A stretch of 64,000 nucleotides of DNA, from NCBI RefSeq assembly GCF_042453785.1, contig NC_091670.1, positions 40,435,501-40,499,500 of the forward strand, written 5' to 3'. The position numbers and the translations under genes were made by a program. This stretch comes from Malus domestica (taxonomy: Eukaryota > Streptophyta > Magnoliopsida > Rosales > Rosaceae). The notes beneath the pieces were generated by a model. That model saw only the letters and a program-made list of their open reading frames with translations, was not told the DNA's origin and ran no database searches. Of the stretch, positions 26,560 to 37,805 are shown piece by piece (the stretch's first letter is position 1; every line of letters starts with the position of its first letter).

Positions 26560-28020
26560 ATCTATTTGATAGACGATTATAAAATGTGCTGTAAACTTAG
26601 TCGATTCATGTTATTAGTGTTTGCATTCTCTCTCTGCGATGTACACCAACTTTAGAGTTTTTTGAACGTAAAGAAAATTTATCCTAACGATCCGTATGTC
26701 ACGAGGGACTAGGGTTGACACGAAATCAAGCGCATGCGGGGGAATTGCAAGGACCAAATCAAGCATTCATGTTGCCGTCTCCATCGGTTCCATATAACTG
26801 CAAGTCTGCAACTAGCTAGCACTCTGGATTATACCACATCAATTGCCATGTATGCCCCCTGTTGAGCCGGTTATTTCAGAAACTACCCCTTTGAGCATCA
26901 CCACACTCTTTGCGCCCTGAAAGAAGAGTGGCATTTCTGGTTAAATTCCACAAAACCAGTGGTATTTAGAGAGGAAAACCATAAAACAAGAGAGAAAATG
27001 TGTATTGGAGCTGGCATGGCCCAGGCCATCGAACAGTGATTTTCTTGAATATAAATTATTTGATTTTGTCTTCGGAAAGTAATAAAACACAGAAAAGATA
27101 TTCCTTGGGCCAAAAACTGTCTCTGCATCTTGTGGCTAGGAACTCAGATTTTTGCATTAATGCATGCATGTTGTATATCTTCAATCTTTCCAAAAGAAAC
27201 CAGGTCTCTAAAATATACAACAAAAGGTGATAATTTGTGGCCATGATTGTGAAATCGGACCCTATAAAAGTTTGGTTTCACAGAAAAAAATTGAAATAAA
27301 GCAAACATTTTTTGAGTCATCTCATATTCCGATTAAGAAATAAACGTCAGACTACTGTTCGTATGTTATAAATAATTTGTTGATATAATCGTTGTTAACA
27401 AAACATATTGATACAGTATCATATATATCTGGAGGTCATACATAGAGAATTTTGAGATTAAAAAGAAAGGAAAGAGCAAGAAACAAACTGATTCAAACTG
27501 TCTTATTGTTCAGCTAAGAAACAGAAGTTCAGACTATTTGTATGATATTAATAAGGTGTTATCTTATGCGAAACATATCAACGTACGTGTTATTAGTACA
27601 TTTACGATAATATTGATACAATATCAACTACATCGGGACGTCATGCACAAAAAAACTTCTAACTATCCGATGCAAAATGCATAATAAAACTTTCGGGAAA
27701 GAGGTTGACCAGTAAAAACCACCTCAACCTTTTTGGTAAAAGAGAGTAATTTGTGAAATGTAGAAAAACTTTAAAGCCATGGTACAAAAGTTAATGTAAA
27801 AGCCGATGTTTATCCCCAATCTTGGATAGAGAAAACTGAAAGGTCTTATTCAGTGGCTAACTATTGACAATTTGCCCTTATATTTTTCAATTTTAATTCC
27901 TGATCTTTAATTTATTTATTTTATAAATCAAGTACAAGGAAGCAAAAGCCATCCGAAATTTCATAGCTTTCTGAATATTTCTGATTTGTTTTTTCACTTC
28001 TCTGTGAAGACATCCCCTCC
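26560..28020. other. gene-less spacer
   Basis: AT-rich, no conserved coding frames, no inverted-repeat element with clear ends. Confidence 0.4.
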
Positions 28021-28022
28021 AT

Positions 28023-28069
28023 CTCTCTCTCTCTCTCTCTCTCTCTGTCTGTCTGTCTGTCTGTCTGTT
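28023..28069. repeat. compound (CT)n-(CTGT)n microsatellite
   Basis: (CT) repeats run from 28023 to about 28046 and pass directly into (GTCT) repeats to 28069. A second (CT)n tract is at about 28137-28155. Confidence 0.95.
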
Positions 28070-28285
28070 TTACCAGTTTAAGTACTCCCCCACAGCTTTG
28101 ATAATGGTGTAAACCCTTTACTGCTGTCACAAGCTCCTCTCTCTCTCTCTCTCTCCCCCCTCTGCTTCTCTCTCTAACTTAAAATGCTGTGAAATCTGAG
28201 AGCTCAATTAGAACTTTCATTAAAATGAGTCACGTGTCATGCACGTGGTGCTGAATCAAGGAGCAAATATGAAAAACCAAATGAC

Positions 28286-28494
28286 AAAAATTGTAGCAAC
28301 AGTCCCTTAACTTTAACCTAATTTGAGTAATGACCTCTCAACTTTAACTCAATTGTAGCAATAGTCATTCCAACATGATTCAAGACCATAGTTGCACGTC
28401 TTGATGAGTTAAGGGACCAATAATTATGAATTTTTAGTTGAGAGACCATTGCTTAATCTGAGCTAAAATTGAAGGGTGATTGCTACAATTTTCT
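28286..28494. mobile_element. MITE-like inverted-repeat element
   Basis: AAAAATTGTAGCAA at the left pairs with TTGCTACAATTTTCT at the right, and the arms share AGTCCCTTAACTTTAAC / GAGTTAAGGGACC phrases. About 209 bp and non-coding. Confidence 0.65.
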
Positions 28495-28499
28495 TACAA

Positions 28500-30390
28500 T
28501 CATAAGATGCAAATTATTTTTATATATTATTGGGTTTGGTTCCCCAAAAGAAGTGGCCGAAGAATGGGGATGACATGGAAATTTTCATGCTTTGTGTGTG
28601 GTTGGTTCACGGTTGTACAAACAATGTCATAAGTGGCAGTAGCAATTTAGCAAAAGCTAAGAAAAGTTAAAGTAGCAAGGAAACCACAAATTACAAGGCC
28701 CCTTGAAATGATTGAAACCGACTTCTCTAAGTTTTAGCATTTCTTTACATTATTCTAAAATTCTAATACACTTCAACACTACTTAACACTCAACTTGAGA
28801 AAACTTATAAGCAGGGTTCTCACTTTTTTTCTGTTGCCTAAATGACAATTTGACGCATATGTGAGACTAACTTATAAAAATATACACCGTTTAGCTCTTT
28901 ACGTAGAAGAAGTCGTTCTTACTTTGTAAATTATTGTTTGACGTGTGTACAAAATAACTAGTTAAAGTCACAAAAGAAGAGAGCTGATGCATGCGTATTA
29001 AACAATGATTTGTTTATAAGAAGAGATGACCTCAGCACATGTAAGAAATCAAGTTTTTTTTTTTTTGTTGTTAAAACTGTGGAGACAAGGTTTTTTTTCT
29101 TTCAAACATATAAAATGTGATTGTTTGCAAAAATGACTCGCTAAACATAGCTAAGTGTAGAATTATCAGAAAGACCGGTCAAAGATCCACTTCCAACAAC
29201 ATTGATCGTGTCCCAAATTTGGTAATTACTACCTGCACAATCCGTCAGGTGTGGAGTTTTATCAGAAAATGTCTCATTATTAGTTAGAGTTGAGTGTTAG
29301 AATATTTAAACTCTTATTTTCTCAAAGATACGCTTGATGTGAAATATTTCAACCCAAGTACGTTTTTACACAAACAAACTGGGGTTGTCAACATGGCAAC
29401 CGGTGCAACATCGCGATATTATCTATTTTAACATTTTTACGTGCCATTATTGGCGTAGACAAACTGTGGCATCCCGATATGTGTAGGAAAGCTTCTCTTG
29501 TGATCAAGAACAAGAGAAACTTGGCAGTATTTTTGGTGCAAGAAATCAATCAATTGTCTCAGGACTATATTGGTGCAGAATTGAGATTTTACATAAACTA
29601 GTACAAGAAAAAAGATTGAGATTCTTTTCTAGTCTCAAACTATGGAATCAACGAATTCAGTAATTTATACCGTTAAAAAAATAATAATCAAGGGCTGAGA
29701 GAGAAATGAGAACATAATTTTATTTGTGAAGTGAGTTGCATGATTTAAATTGAACAATCCGAATTATTAGATTTGCAAGCGCTGAAGTGTTAGTTAAGGA
29801 AGGATCTCAATCTCGAGAGATTTTTCAGTATAATTGATACATGAAATGATACATCACGTGTTACTAAATAAATTGTGGATTATATATGCTAAAAAGTTAA
29901 TATCTTAAAAAATAAAATTTCTTATTATTCATATTAAAATACGTAATGTACTACTTATATTCCCGTCACAACTAAAACTTTCTCCTCAATCCCAAGAAAA
30001 TATATAATGGACTGCCCAATACGTAGCTGTTGCAGCTGAAACCCTAAAAACAGACATCAATTACATGTCCAAATATCCATACAAATCTGTGACACCTTCG
30101 GTTAGGTAAATCAAATCTCCTTCTGCCCTCTTCAGTCACACAGTCAGGAACTTCATTTCTTACATCACTATATCGTACCCCAAATTCCCATATTGCCCAT
30201 CCACATAACAATTATTTACATATACTGAAGATCCATGAAAGCAAAAGCGTACACTAGGGATTTTAGCTTCTATGTTCTAAACCAAAAAAAAGAGATGGAG
30301 GTCCAAATTTAGGAGAGTAACTTGAGAAATTCAACGCTATCCCCTTAATAATCAACTTGAAATATCGTTACTGTGACATTTCGGCGGCAT
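28500..30390. other. gene-less spacer with an LTR-like trace
   Basis: AT-rich. Positions 29190-29340 contain phrases (TTTATCAGAAAATGTCTCATTATTAG, TGAGTGTTAGAATATTTAAAC in pieces) resembling plant copia LTR remnants such as those at 50330-50480. The 3' UTR of the next gene likely lies near 30250-30396. Confidence 0.4.
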
Positions 30391-30396
30391 TGCACC

Positions 30397-31368
30397 TTAT
30401 AAGAAAATAAAGCACTCCAAGGAAACATGTGGATTGTCGAGAGACTCATTGGTGGTGGGCCACGTACCCTCCTCCTTGTTGGGCTCCTCCACCACTCTCC
30501 GGGTCGGACCAGAACTCGAACTATCAATTGGACCAATTGCAGTTCGAGTCGGATACTTTCCGGATCTTCTGGCCGAGGGGCTCCGACCTGCATTGGCCCT
30601 ATTAACCCCACCGCCGTCCGTAATCCTCGTGGCGGGTGACCTAGACCTCCGACCGGAACTATCACCCGGATCACGCCGGTTGGACTCGGTTCTCGGCCCA
30701 CGCCTGGACATTGGCTGCTGACCCGGGCCCGGTTCTCTGCTCTGAACCAACCTCATTGATCCAGCACCATTTGGTCCATATCTCCGACCCGGAGAGGATT
30801 CGGTTCTCCGGGTCGGAGACTTACCCACAACCCGGTCTCTCCTTTGACCCGTTGAAGAGTCCCGGTTTTGTCGTAATTTCATCGGCGACCTGTTGACTAA
30901 CCTCTGATGAACCTCTTCGTCGTCGTCTCTGGTGACGGTGGTGGCCGACATGCTCTCACTCAGGCTGCAAATCTCCGACACCTCCGAGATCTCTCCTCCG
31001 CCGCCGCCATTGTTGTTGCAAATGGGTATTTTCTGCTCAATCTTTTCTGGGTCGAGTTTAGTTTTCAACGAAACGAACACTGGTAACTCTTCTTCGTCGG
31101 AAGCTGCTCTTTTTTCTTGATCTCGATCTAGTACTGGCTCGTGTTTGAATAGCGGCGGCGGCGAAGACTGCGGTAGAGGTTTGGGTTTGGGTTTCGGTGT
31201 CTCCGACAGCACTTCTTTCACTGTCTCTACGTCTACTGGCGGAGGTCCTCCACTCTCGCGGGCGGCGCCAGATCTTGACTCTTCATTGCCCACCAATGAA
31301 TGCCGGTGCTTCTGATCACCTAAAGCGGAGGACTTTCCGGCGGCGGCGGTGCTTAAACAGCAACCCAT
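30397..31368 (-). CDS. putative N-myristoylated Ser/Arg-rich protein of unknown function
   Basis: Intronless 323-residue protein starting MGCCLSTAAAG. Gly2 followed by Cys3-Cys4 is a typical myristoylation plus palmitoylation signal, so plasma-membrane attachment is expected (inference). The N-terminal third is Pro/Lys-rich (TPKPKPKPLPQSSPPP), the middle acidic (ISEVSEICSLSES), and residues ~155-290 are strongly basic and Ser/Arg/Pro-rich with SPTRR, SPGRRY and RRSRSPATR repeats. It ends in NPHVSLECFIFL, a hydrophobic tail that I associate with a plant family often annotated as serine/arginine repetitive matrix protein 1-like. No catalytic domain is visible. A (GA)n tract at 31525-31545 lies in the likely leader. 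Confidence 0.85.
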   Translation of the reverse strand: MGCCLSTAAAGKSSALGDQKHRHSLVGNEESRSGAARESGGPPPVDVETVKEVLSETPKPKPKPLPQSSPPPLFKHEPVLDRDQEKRAASDEEELPVFVSLKTKLDPEKIEQKIPICNNNGGGGGEISEVSEICSLSESMSATTVTRDDDEEVHQRLVNRSPMKLRQNRDSSTGQRRDRVVGKSPTRRTESSPGRRYGPNGAGSMRLVQSREPGPGQQPMSRRGPRTESNRRDPGDSSGRRSRSPATRITDGGGVNRANAGRSPSARRSGKYPTRTAIGPIDSSSSGPTRRVVEEPNKEEGTWPTTNESLDNPHVSLECFIFL

Positions 31369-31744
31369 TTGAAAAGATTCGAACTTTCAATCGAGAATGC
31401 AATCAGAAGCTAAACTGGAGAAGGCATTGTGGGTATTTTGTTACCGAAGTTGAGATCACAGGGCATGCAACAACGGTGGGTGGAGGTCTTAATCTATATA
31501 AATCGGGGAGAAAGAGAGAGGGGGTAGAGAGAGAGAGAGAGAGTGAAAGGACAGCTCAGGGTAGGGGGTGTTGTTTCTTGGAGTTTCTTGAGGAAACACT
31601 GAAAGCTTGGGAACATTGGAGGGTCAAAGAAACGTATTTATTGCAATGCAGATGCGGGACATTTTTGTATGGTCTCTCTCTCTTTCTGCAACTGTAGACA
31701 CAGATGAGGAGTGGACAAAAAGTTAAAAAAAGGAAATTTTTACT

Positions 31745-31934
31745 GCAGATTCTATGCCTCTTATTTTCTGTGCCATTCTATTTTGTATGATCACGTTAAT
31801 ATTTTATATTTTTTTATAAAGATAATAAAATAAAAATAATTAATAATATAAAATGTTAACATAATTTAATTATGATCACACAAACAAAAAAACATAGAAG
31901 GACACGAAGAGTGAAAGGGCATAGAATCTACCTC
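31745..31934. mobile_element. MULE-like MITE, family copy 1
   Basis: The arms GCAGATTCTATGCC and GGGCATAGAATCTACC are inverted and pairing continues through TGTGCC / GGACACGA. The interior carries GATCACGTTAATATTTTATA and its inverted TAAAATGTTAACATAATTTAA. Same family as the elements at 43134 and 53354, which share the GTCACGGTTAA core. Confidence 0.7.
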
Positions 31935-32021
31935 CTTTTTACTGGCCAAAAGAAAACAAGTGGAAAGGAAATCTAGCATACTAGCTACTACCACTGCACC
32001 GCTGCATTTGTTTATAAATAT

Positions 32022-32208
32022 GGAACCAGATCTTTTTCGGACTCAATAAAATTAAGTTTGTTAAGCAGGAAATCCGAACTATTAAAATTTAATCTAACGA
32101 TTACAAATAAAAAAATTTCTAAAAGTTTTAATAATTGTAATCATTTGATTAAATTTTAACAATCCGAATCCCCTACTCAATAGACTCAATATATTTGGAT
32201 CCGGTTCC
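32022..32208. mobile_element. MITE-like element with 8-bp direct flanks
   Basis: The ends GGAACCAGATC and GGATCCGGTTCC are inverted. Both sides are flanked by ATAAATAT (32014-32021 and 32209-32216), a candidate 8-bp target duplication. Internal arms (AAATTTAATCTAACGATTAC / GTAATCATTTGATTAAATTT) also pair. Confidence 0.75.
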
Positions 32209-32660
32209 ATAAATATGGTTCTTGTGATAATTGTCTCGTGATCTGTGGCTCATTATTTTAAATTTAGGGTGTAGAAAGTACTTTTAATAAAGTTTGCCTT
32301 TTGACAAAAAAAAGAAGAAGAAGTGCTTTATTAGAAATTGGAAATATTTATTAAAATTAATTGCTTCATTAAAAAATATTTCAAACGCTTTTACACCCAC
32401 CTGATAATGTTTTATCAGACAAATACAGTCAGAAATGTTTTTATTATCAAGTGAGATTTATTACATCTTAAAATATTTTCACTTAAATTGCATTAGTTGC
32501 TTAATGTACCGGTAAAATGACATCTCATATATAAAATACTCTAATACGACAAGATTTGGACACTACTAAATCCTTGACCGAGAATTTAACAGCTAAATTT
32601 CAATGCGTAAGATACTCTTAAACAAATACCATATACATAAGCTACATCATTGAAAAATGA

Positions 32661-32861
32661 AAGAGATTCTTTCTAGATCTATACATTCAGAGTCCAGAGA
32701 TCAAATGATTCAGGTCTTTAAATTTGATCATATGGTAAAAAAGTATTGTAATTTTAAATTTTTTTACTAACTTCTTTACTTTTAACCATTTAATTAAATT
32801 TTAAAAATCGAGATTATTTAATCTTTGGACTCCGAATGTATATATTCAAAGAATATCTCTT
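32661..32861. mobile_element. MITE-like inverted-repeat element
   Basis: The left arm AAGAGATTCTTTC..ATACATTCAGAGTCC is matched by the inverted right arm GGACTCCGAATGTAT..GAATATCTCTT. Non-coding, ~201 bp. Confidence 0.7.
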
Positions 32862-32899
32862 CCCGTTAAAAAATGGAAAGCTTTTTAATTAGATAGCGC

Positions 32900-34800
32900 C
32901 GCATGAAAAATGTTGTTATACAATTCCCAAGCGTCCATCATGTACATGGGAATGTGCAAGAAAGACAAATGCCATGTCCAATCAGTATGGGACTGTACCC
33001 TGCAGTTCCATGGCCAGACTACCACAAGCAATTGAATTTGGACTGGACCAACAAAGGTGGTGGGTAGGCGTCCTTGTAACTTGTAAATGTTCATACGGCT
33101 TTGAATATTCAAATAGGACCCCCGTAGATCATGAACCAGAAGGGTGGAACAACACTTTACTTCCCACGTACATTTCTTTATTTTTACTGTTATATTTAAT
33201 AAGTTACATGAAAACAAACAACGAACGTGATCAAATATGAATTTGTAAGAGAAAATTCAGTATAGTACGCTCTAGAGTAGTTTATACATATTAGTACTAA
33301 TATATTGACCGATGTTTTTAGTTATCCGATAAGGAATGCACACTCATTTACATTGCGTATAACTTTTATTTATACCTATGATTGAGATATCGAGGATAAA
33401 TATCACCATGAAAGTAACACATGAGTATAATTTTAGGGATAAAATTTGTACTTAATCTTATCAGCACAACCAAGATGTTAATGTGGTATGCATGATGAAT
33501 TATGAACCAGATGACATGTGACATACTAATTTGTGGACACTGTGATTGCCATGACAAATGAGAGAGAGACTATGAGATTAAGCAGACGAGGACATGCAGG
33601 AAAATGGACAGGTCATCTCCTCCTCCATTTTGCAAAACAGTTATGTGAGATCTGCAGTAAAACAGTGTGGGATGGATGTAAACTTGGCATATTAAAAAGT
33701 AAATGGATAGACAGAGTCGCGCAGAGAGCCACAGACAGAAACGTGTGATAAAAGAAGAAGCAAAGGATTTTGAAGAAACGTGGCTTCATGTGCATGTATT
33801 ATTGTCCTCTGCAGAATTCACCTGCCTGCAGAAACGAGACCTAAACCCTAAACACAGAACCAGAAGTTGCAACTTGCATGCATACCAGAAAAAGCATGGT
33901 CCCTCCCACACCCGAACAAAATAATGCGCATATTTATTGGTATGTAAACAACTGTGGTTTTGTTTATTTATTTATGGCTGATTTTGCCATGCATACCAAA
34001 GGAGATATTCCGATTAAGAGAGAGCTTTCATGTTTGGTATGTTTGGGCTTGTCAATGTTGTCATGCGAAATAGCAAACAACTGTTGTGGTGAATTTAACA
34101 TTGGGCTGGTTCGGCCTTGGAGGGAGTTTGGATCAACAAGAGATTGAAGAACATCACCAACCCACATCTAGTCTGAATGATTAATGAGTTATATGATTTT
34201 AGGGTTTGTTCATGGCAAATTCTTGGGTTTGTCGGTCGGGTCACGTAATTGTGCACCCCATACACAAACGTAAAGAAGGCCCCAGTATTGCATTTTCTCC
34301 TCTCTCTACTTTACTGTGGTTTTATTATTTTGAAGATTTGTTTAGGATAAATTCTAAAGTTTGCTTGTCGGACCACGTGATTGTGTAGTCACACATACAT
34401 GTAAAAGGTTCAATATTATCTTTTTCTTCTTGTACCAACATAAGTTTTTATCCTTGTATTATACTTCAAGCGATCGAACTCTAAACTAATTACTCCACCC
34501 TCCCTCGCCACTTAGATTAACGCCAATGACTTGTTAACCTTCAATCGTTGGTGTGTGAACCTTCTTTTAAGAAACATATATAAATATACTATACTAATAA
34601 AACAATGCTCCAAGTTACGACTTCTGTCGTTGTTTATCTACTTGAATCAGCTAGACTACGAGCTGCTTCGAGACAAGTATGTCTGTGAAGTGTCTATTTC
34701 TTTGCTCGTCTCAGGGATAATAATCAAACTCTTGAGGAGAGAGAAAACTGACCTGTGAAAGGTGTAGCTACTTAAGTGCCATACAGGCTGTTGCTAATTA
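32900..34800. other. gene-less spacer
   Basis: Only short unconserved frames. Two related ~100-bp phrases (GGGTTTGTCGGTCGGGTCACGTAATTGTG near 34225 and TTGCTTGTCGGACCACGTGATTGTG near 34361, both diverged) suggest a weak local duplication. Confidence 0.35.
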
Positions 34801-34814
34801 AGTTTTGCATAATC

Positions 34815-35010
34815 GGGTGCATTTTTATTCACCACTCTTAGATGCGCTGGTGATGCTCTCATCCTATTTATCACTGTTAAATGAGTTAACATTTCGAGAT
34901 TAATTTGCGTCTATCTACTATAAGTATCTCGAAATTTAAATTCATCTAATGATGATAAATAGGATGGTGAACGTCACCATCACTTAAGAGTGATGAGCAA
35001 AAATATCGTT
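34815..35010. mobile_element. hAT-like MITE with 8-bp TSD
   Basis: The 196-bp element is flanked by GCATAATC on both sides (34807-34814 and 35011-35018). The inverted ends GGGTGCATTTTTATTCACCACTC (left, imperfect) and GAGTGATGAGCAAAAATATCGTT (right) pair, as do GCTCTCATCCTATTTATC / GATAAATAGGATGG inside. An 8-bp TSD fits the hAT superfamily. Confidence 0.8.
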
Positions 35011-35230
35011 GCATAATCACATTTCAAGATGTGGAAGAATTCAATTATTTGCTCATTTCTGTGCAAAGCGTGATCTTGAAGCTTAATTATGTGGACCAAA
35101 GTTTGCTAAGTTACAATTACAAATGTACCATGCATACATTAAGATAAAGCTACTAATTATTCAAAGAGTACAATGATTGATTGCTGCGTGCTGTTTGTAT
35201 CATTGATTAAAATTGATAAAGCATTGGTCA

Positions 35231-35253
35231 ATATATATATATATATATATATA
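35231..35253. repeat. (AT)n microsatellite
   Basis: Uninterrupted AT dinucleotides. The flanking DNA to 37350 is AT-rich spacer without a recognisable gene. Confidence 0.9.
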
Positions 35254-37805
35254 GAAGCATAAAGGGATTCCCTGCCTACAAGTCCAACTTTATCTAAAAA
35301 TTACATTAAGCAACATTGGAAAGATTTTTCAGCCTACCGGACCACAGTACGTACGATACACAAAGTGTAATAATACAATTAGTTAGAAACTTGGAAAAAA
35401 AAAATTCAACCAATTGTATCATAACACTTGCCACTTGGTGTACTGCGCCGGTGTTCCCTTCACAACAAAAAAGTTCTCCAAACATTAGTTGGTCAAAACA
35501 ATGTTTTTACCTTCTTGTACTCTAGTTCGAATTCTCTTCTCTCTACATTTAATGTAGTATAGAATAAAAATTGCTTGTCAAGAAAATAATTAATATTATA
35601 GATTTTTAAAATGACAAGGTTGGGCTTTTACTAATACTGATAATAGCTGAGTCTTAGTTGAGTCTTAGCTTGTAACTAAGTAAGATACTAAAGCAATTAG
35701 CTAGATGAAGAATTAGTTAAAGAGGTTGAGATACTCATTATCAACTCATTTGAGATCATATTAAGCACATTTGAAGCTATCGGATTAATAAAGCATAAAT
35801 CCATCCTCCATTGATAAGTAGCAAATCGCAAGTACTCATTTCTCAAATTGCATGTGGTTCAATGTTTTAGGATTTTTACCCAAGCATTTCAAGTTAAAAA
35901 CTCTCTCTCTTCTAAATTAGTAATAATTTTGAACTCTCCCCCTCCCTTATCAATAGTAAATCCTCACTTCTCAACTTCTATTGACAAAAACCTAAGTCTG
36001 ATCGCTAATTATGGCACTCATCATGCATTGGTGCGTGCAGAGAGAAAATTATGGGTCTCGTCGTGATTGATATCTCATGTGGAAGTTGACGTGAGAATCA
36101 CATGGGTCCTTTGCATGAATTGCATATAAATGGTTGGGATTTGGTGCAATATTATTAACCATCTTACAATAAATTATAAAACAATACGTTCTCTCACCAA
36201 GTTAACATCGCAGATTATATTGATATGGAAAATGCTCTTGAGATCATATCTTAAAGATTATATTTTGTAAATCAAATGATGTGGTGGTTAATAATTATAT
36301 TTATTTTTAATGAATTAAAGAAATAATCAAACTATCAACCGTCACATCATGTAGTATAAAAATATAACTCTCTAACATCACCCAATTTATAATTATGCAC
36401 GGTTGAGACAAAGCTTACCAAAATGAAATTTGAACTCCCAAGCTATTTAAATTATAAAATAACCATGTTGGTAAGGAGAATTATTGACCTACATTGTTAT
36501 TAAATTCATATTTCTTAGAAATTAATCCACTACGTAATTAGTCCAAATATTGTCAAAAACCCTTTGGTAAATAGGATCGAGCATGTCGGTTTTTTTCCTT
36601 CCATCTTCTTTTTTCGTGTTTCTTTAGGAACCTAGTTTCCTATATTCAACCCATAGTGTACATGTAATAGGTCTTATGTGATATAAATGTACTTTAAATA
36701 GTAGGAAAATCGTAAGAGAGATTGTAAAGGAGAACAACAAGAGATTGATACATTTATTCACCATCAGAATTGTATATTTTTGCTAGTGAAATTTCTTAAA
36801 CATCGTCAGACCTTGTTAATTTTCAATGTTGCTTGTATTTTGCTATTTTTTTCGTGTAGATTTTAATTGTTTAAATTTATCATAGTTTATAATATAATTG
36901 TTTTGATCAGAGCCGAATTCATATTTAAAAAGAAGAATTAGACTAAATTTACCTTGAGAACTGTGCTTTCTTTGTTTGTTTCAAAATTTCCAAACCTACA
37001 AACTTGTTAAGAAGAGAAACTTTTTAGTATGCCGAGAATATGACCCGATACACCAGGTAATATAACACAATTGGTTAAATTTATTTTTCAAATTTTAAAC
37101 TAATTATATCGTAGCACTTGGTGTATCGAAAATACGACCAGCACACTGACGTTAAGAAGATAGAAAAATTTCATTGACTGAGCACAAAATTAGGTTATTT
37201 TGAGTATGAGTGGAGATCAACTTTTAAGAAAAAAAGAACAAGCGCGGGCACCTAACGGCAATATAATACAAGACAATGTCCAAGAAACAAAAACCCAAAG
37301 ACTAAAAAGAAACGGTTCGATTTCTTTTTAAATTTTTGAAAAAATAAAAAACGCATCTTTGAAAAAGATACATATGAATATGATGTATACAGAGCACTCC
37401 CCTATGGCTTTTCTCGAAAAGACAGAGCTAACTGTTCAACTCACTGTCTCTTTGTTTCTTCTTCCTCAGCTGCTGCTGCTGCTACTTTCTTTTATCTCTC
37501 AAACCCCGTTAAAGACTTTATTTTTGTTCGCTAATCTCAAGTTATTAGCCAAATTTGAGTTCAGCTCTTCAGTTTTCAGCCCATGGAGTTTCTGAAAATT
37601 TGAACTTTTTAGCTGGGTTTTGAAATTTGTAACCTTTTGTACGAGTTGTGTTTTTGTGTTCAAGGGGTTTTCTGTTTGTTTCCTGAGAAAATAAAAGAAA
37701 ATAAAGGCAGAAAAAAAGCTGGGTTTCGTGTTCAAGGGGTTTTCTGCTTATTTCCTGAGAAAGTAAGGAGATTAAAAGGTTGGGTTTTTCTTGGAGCAGC
37801 CTAAG

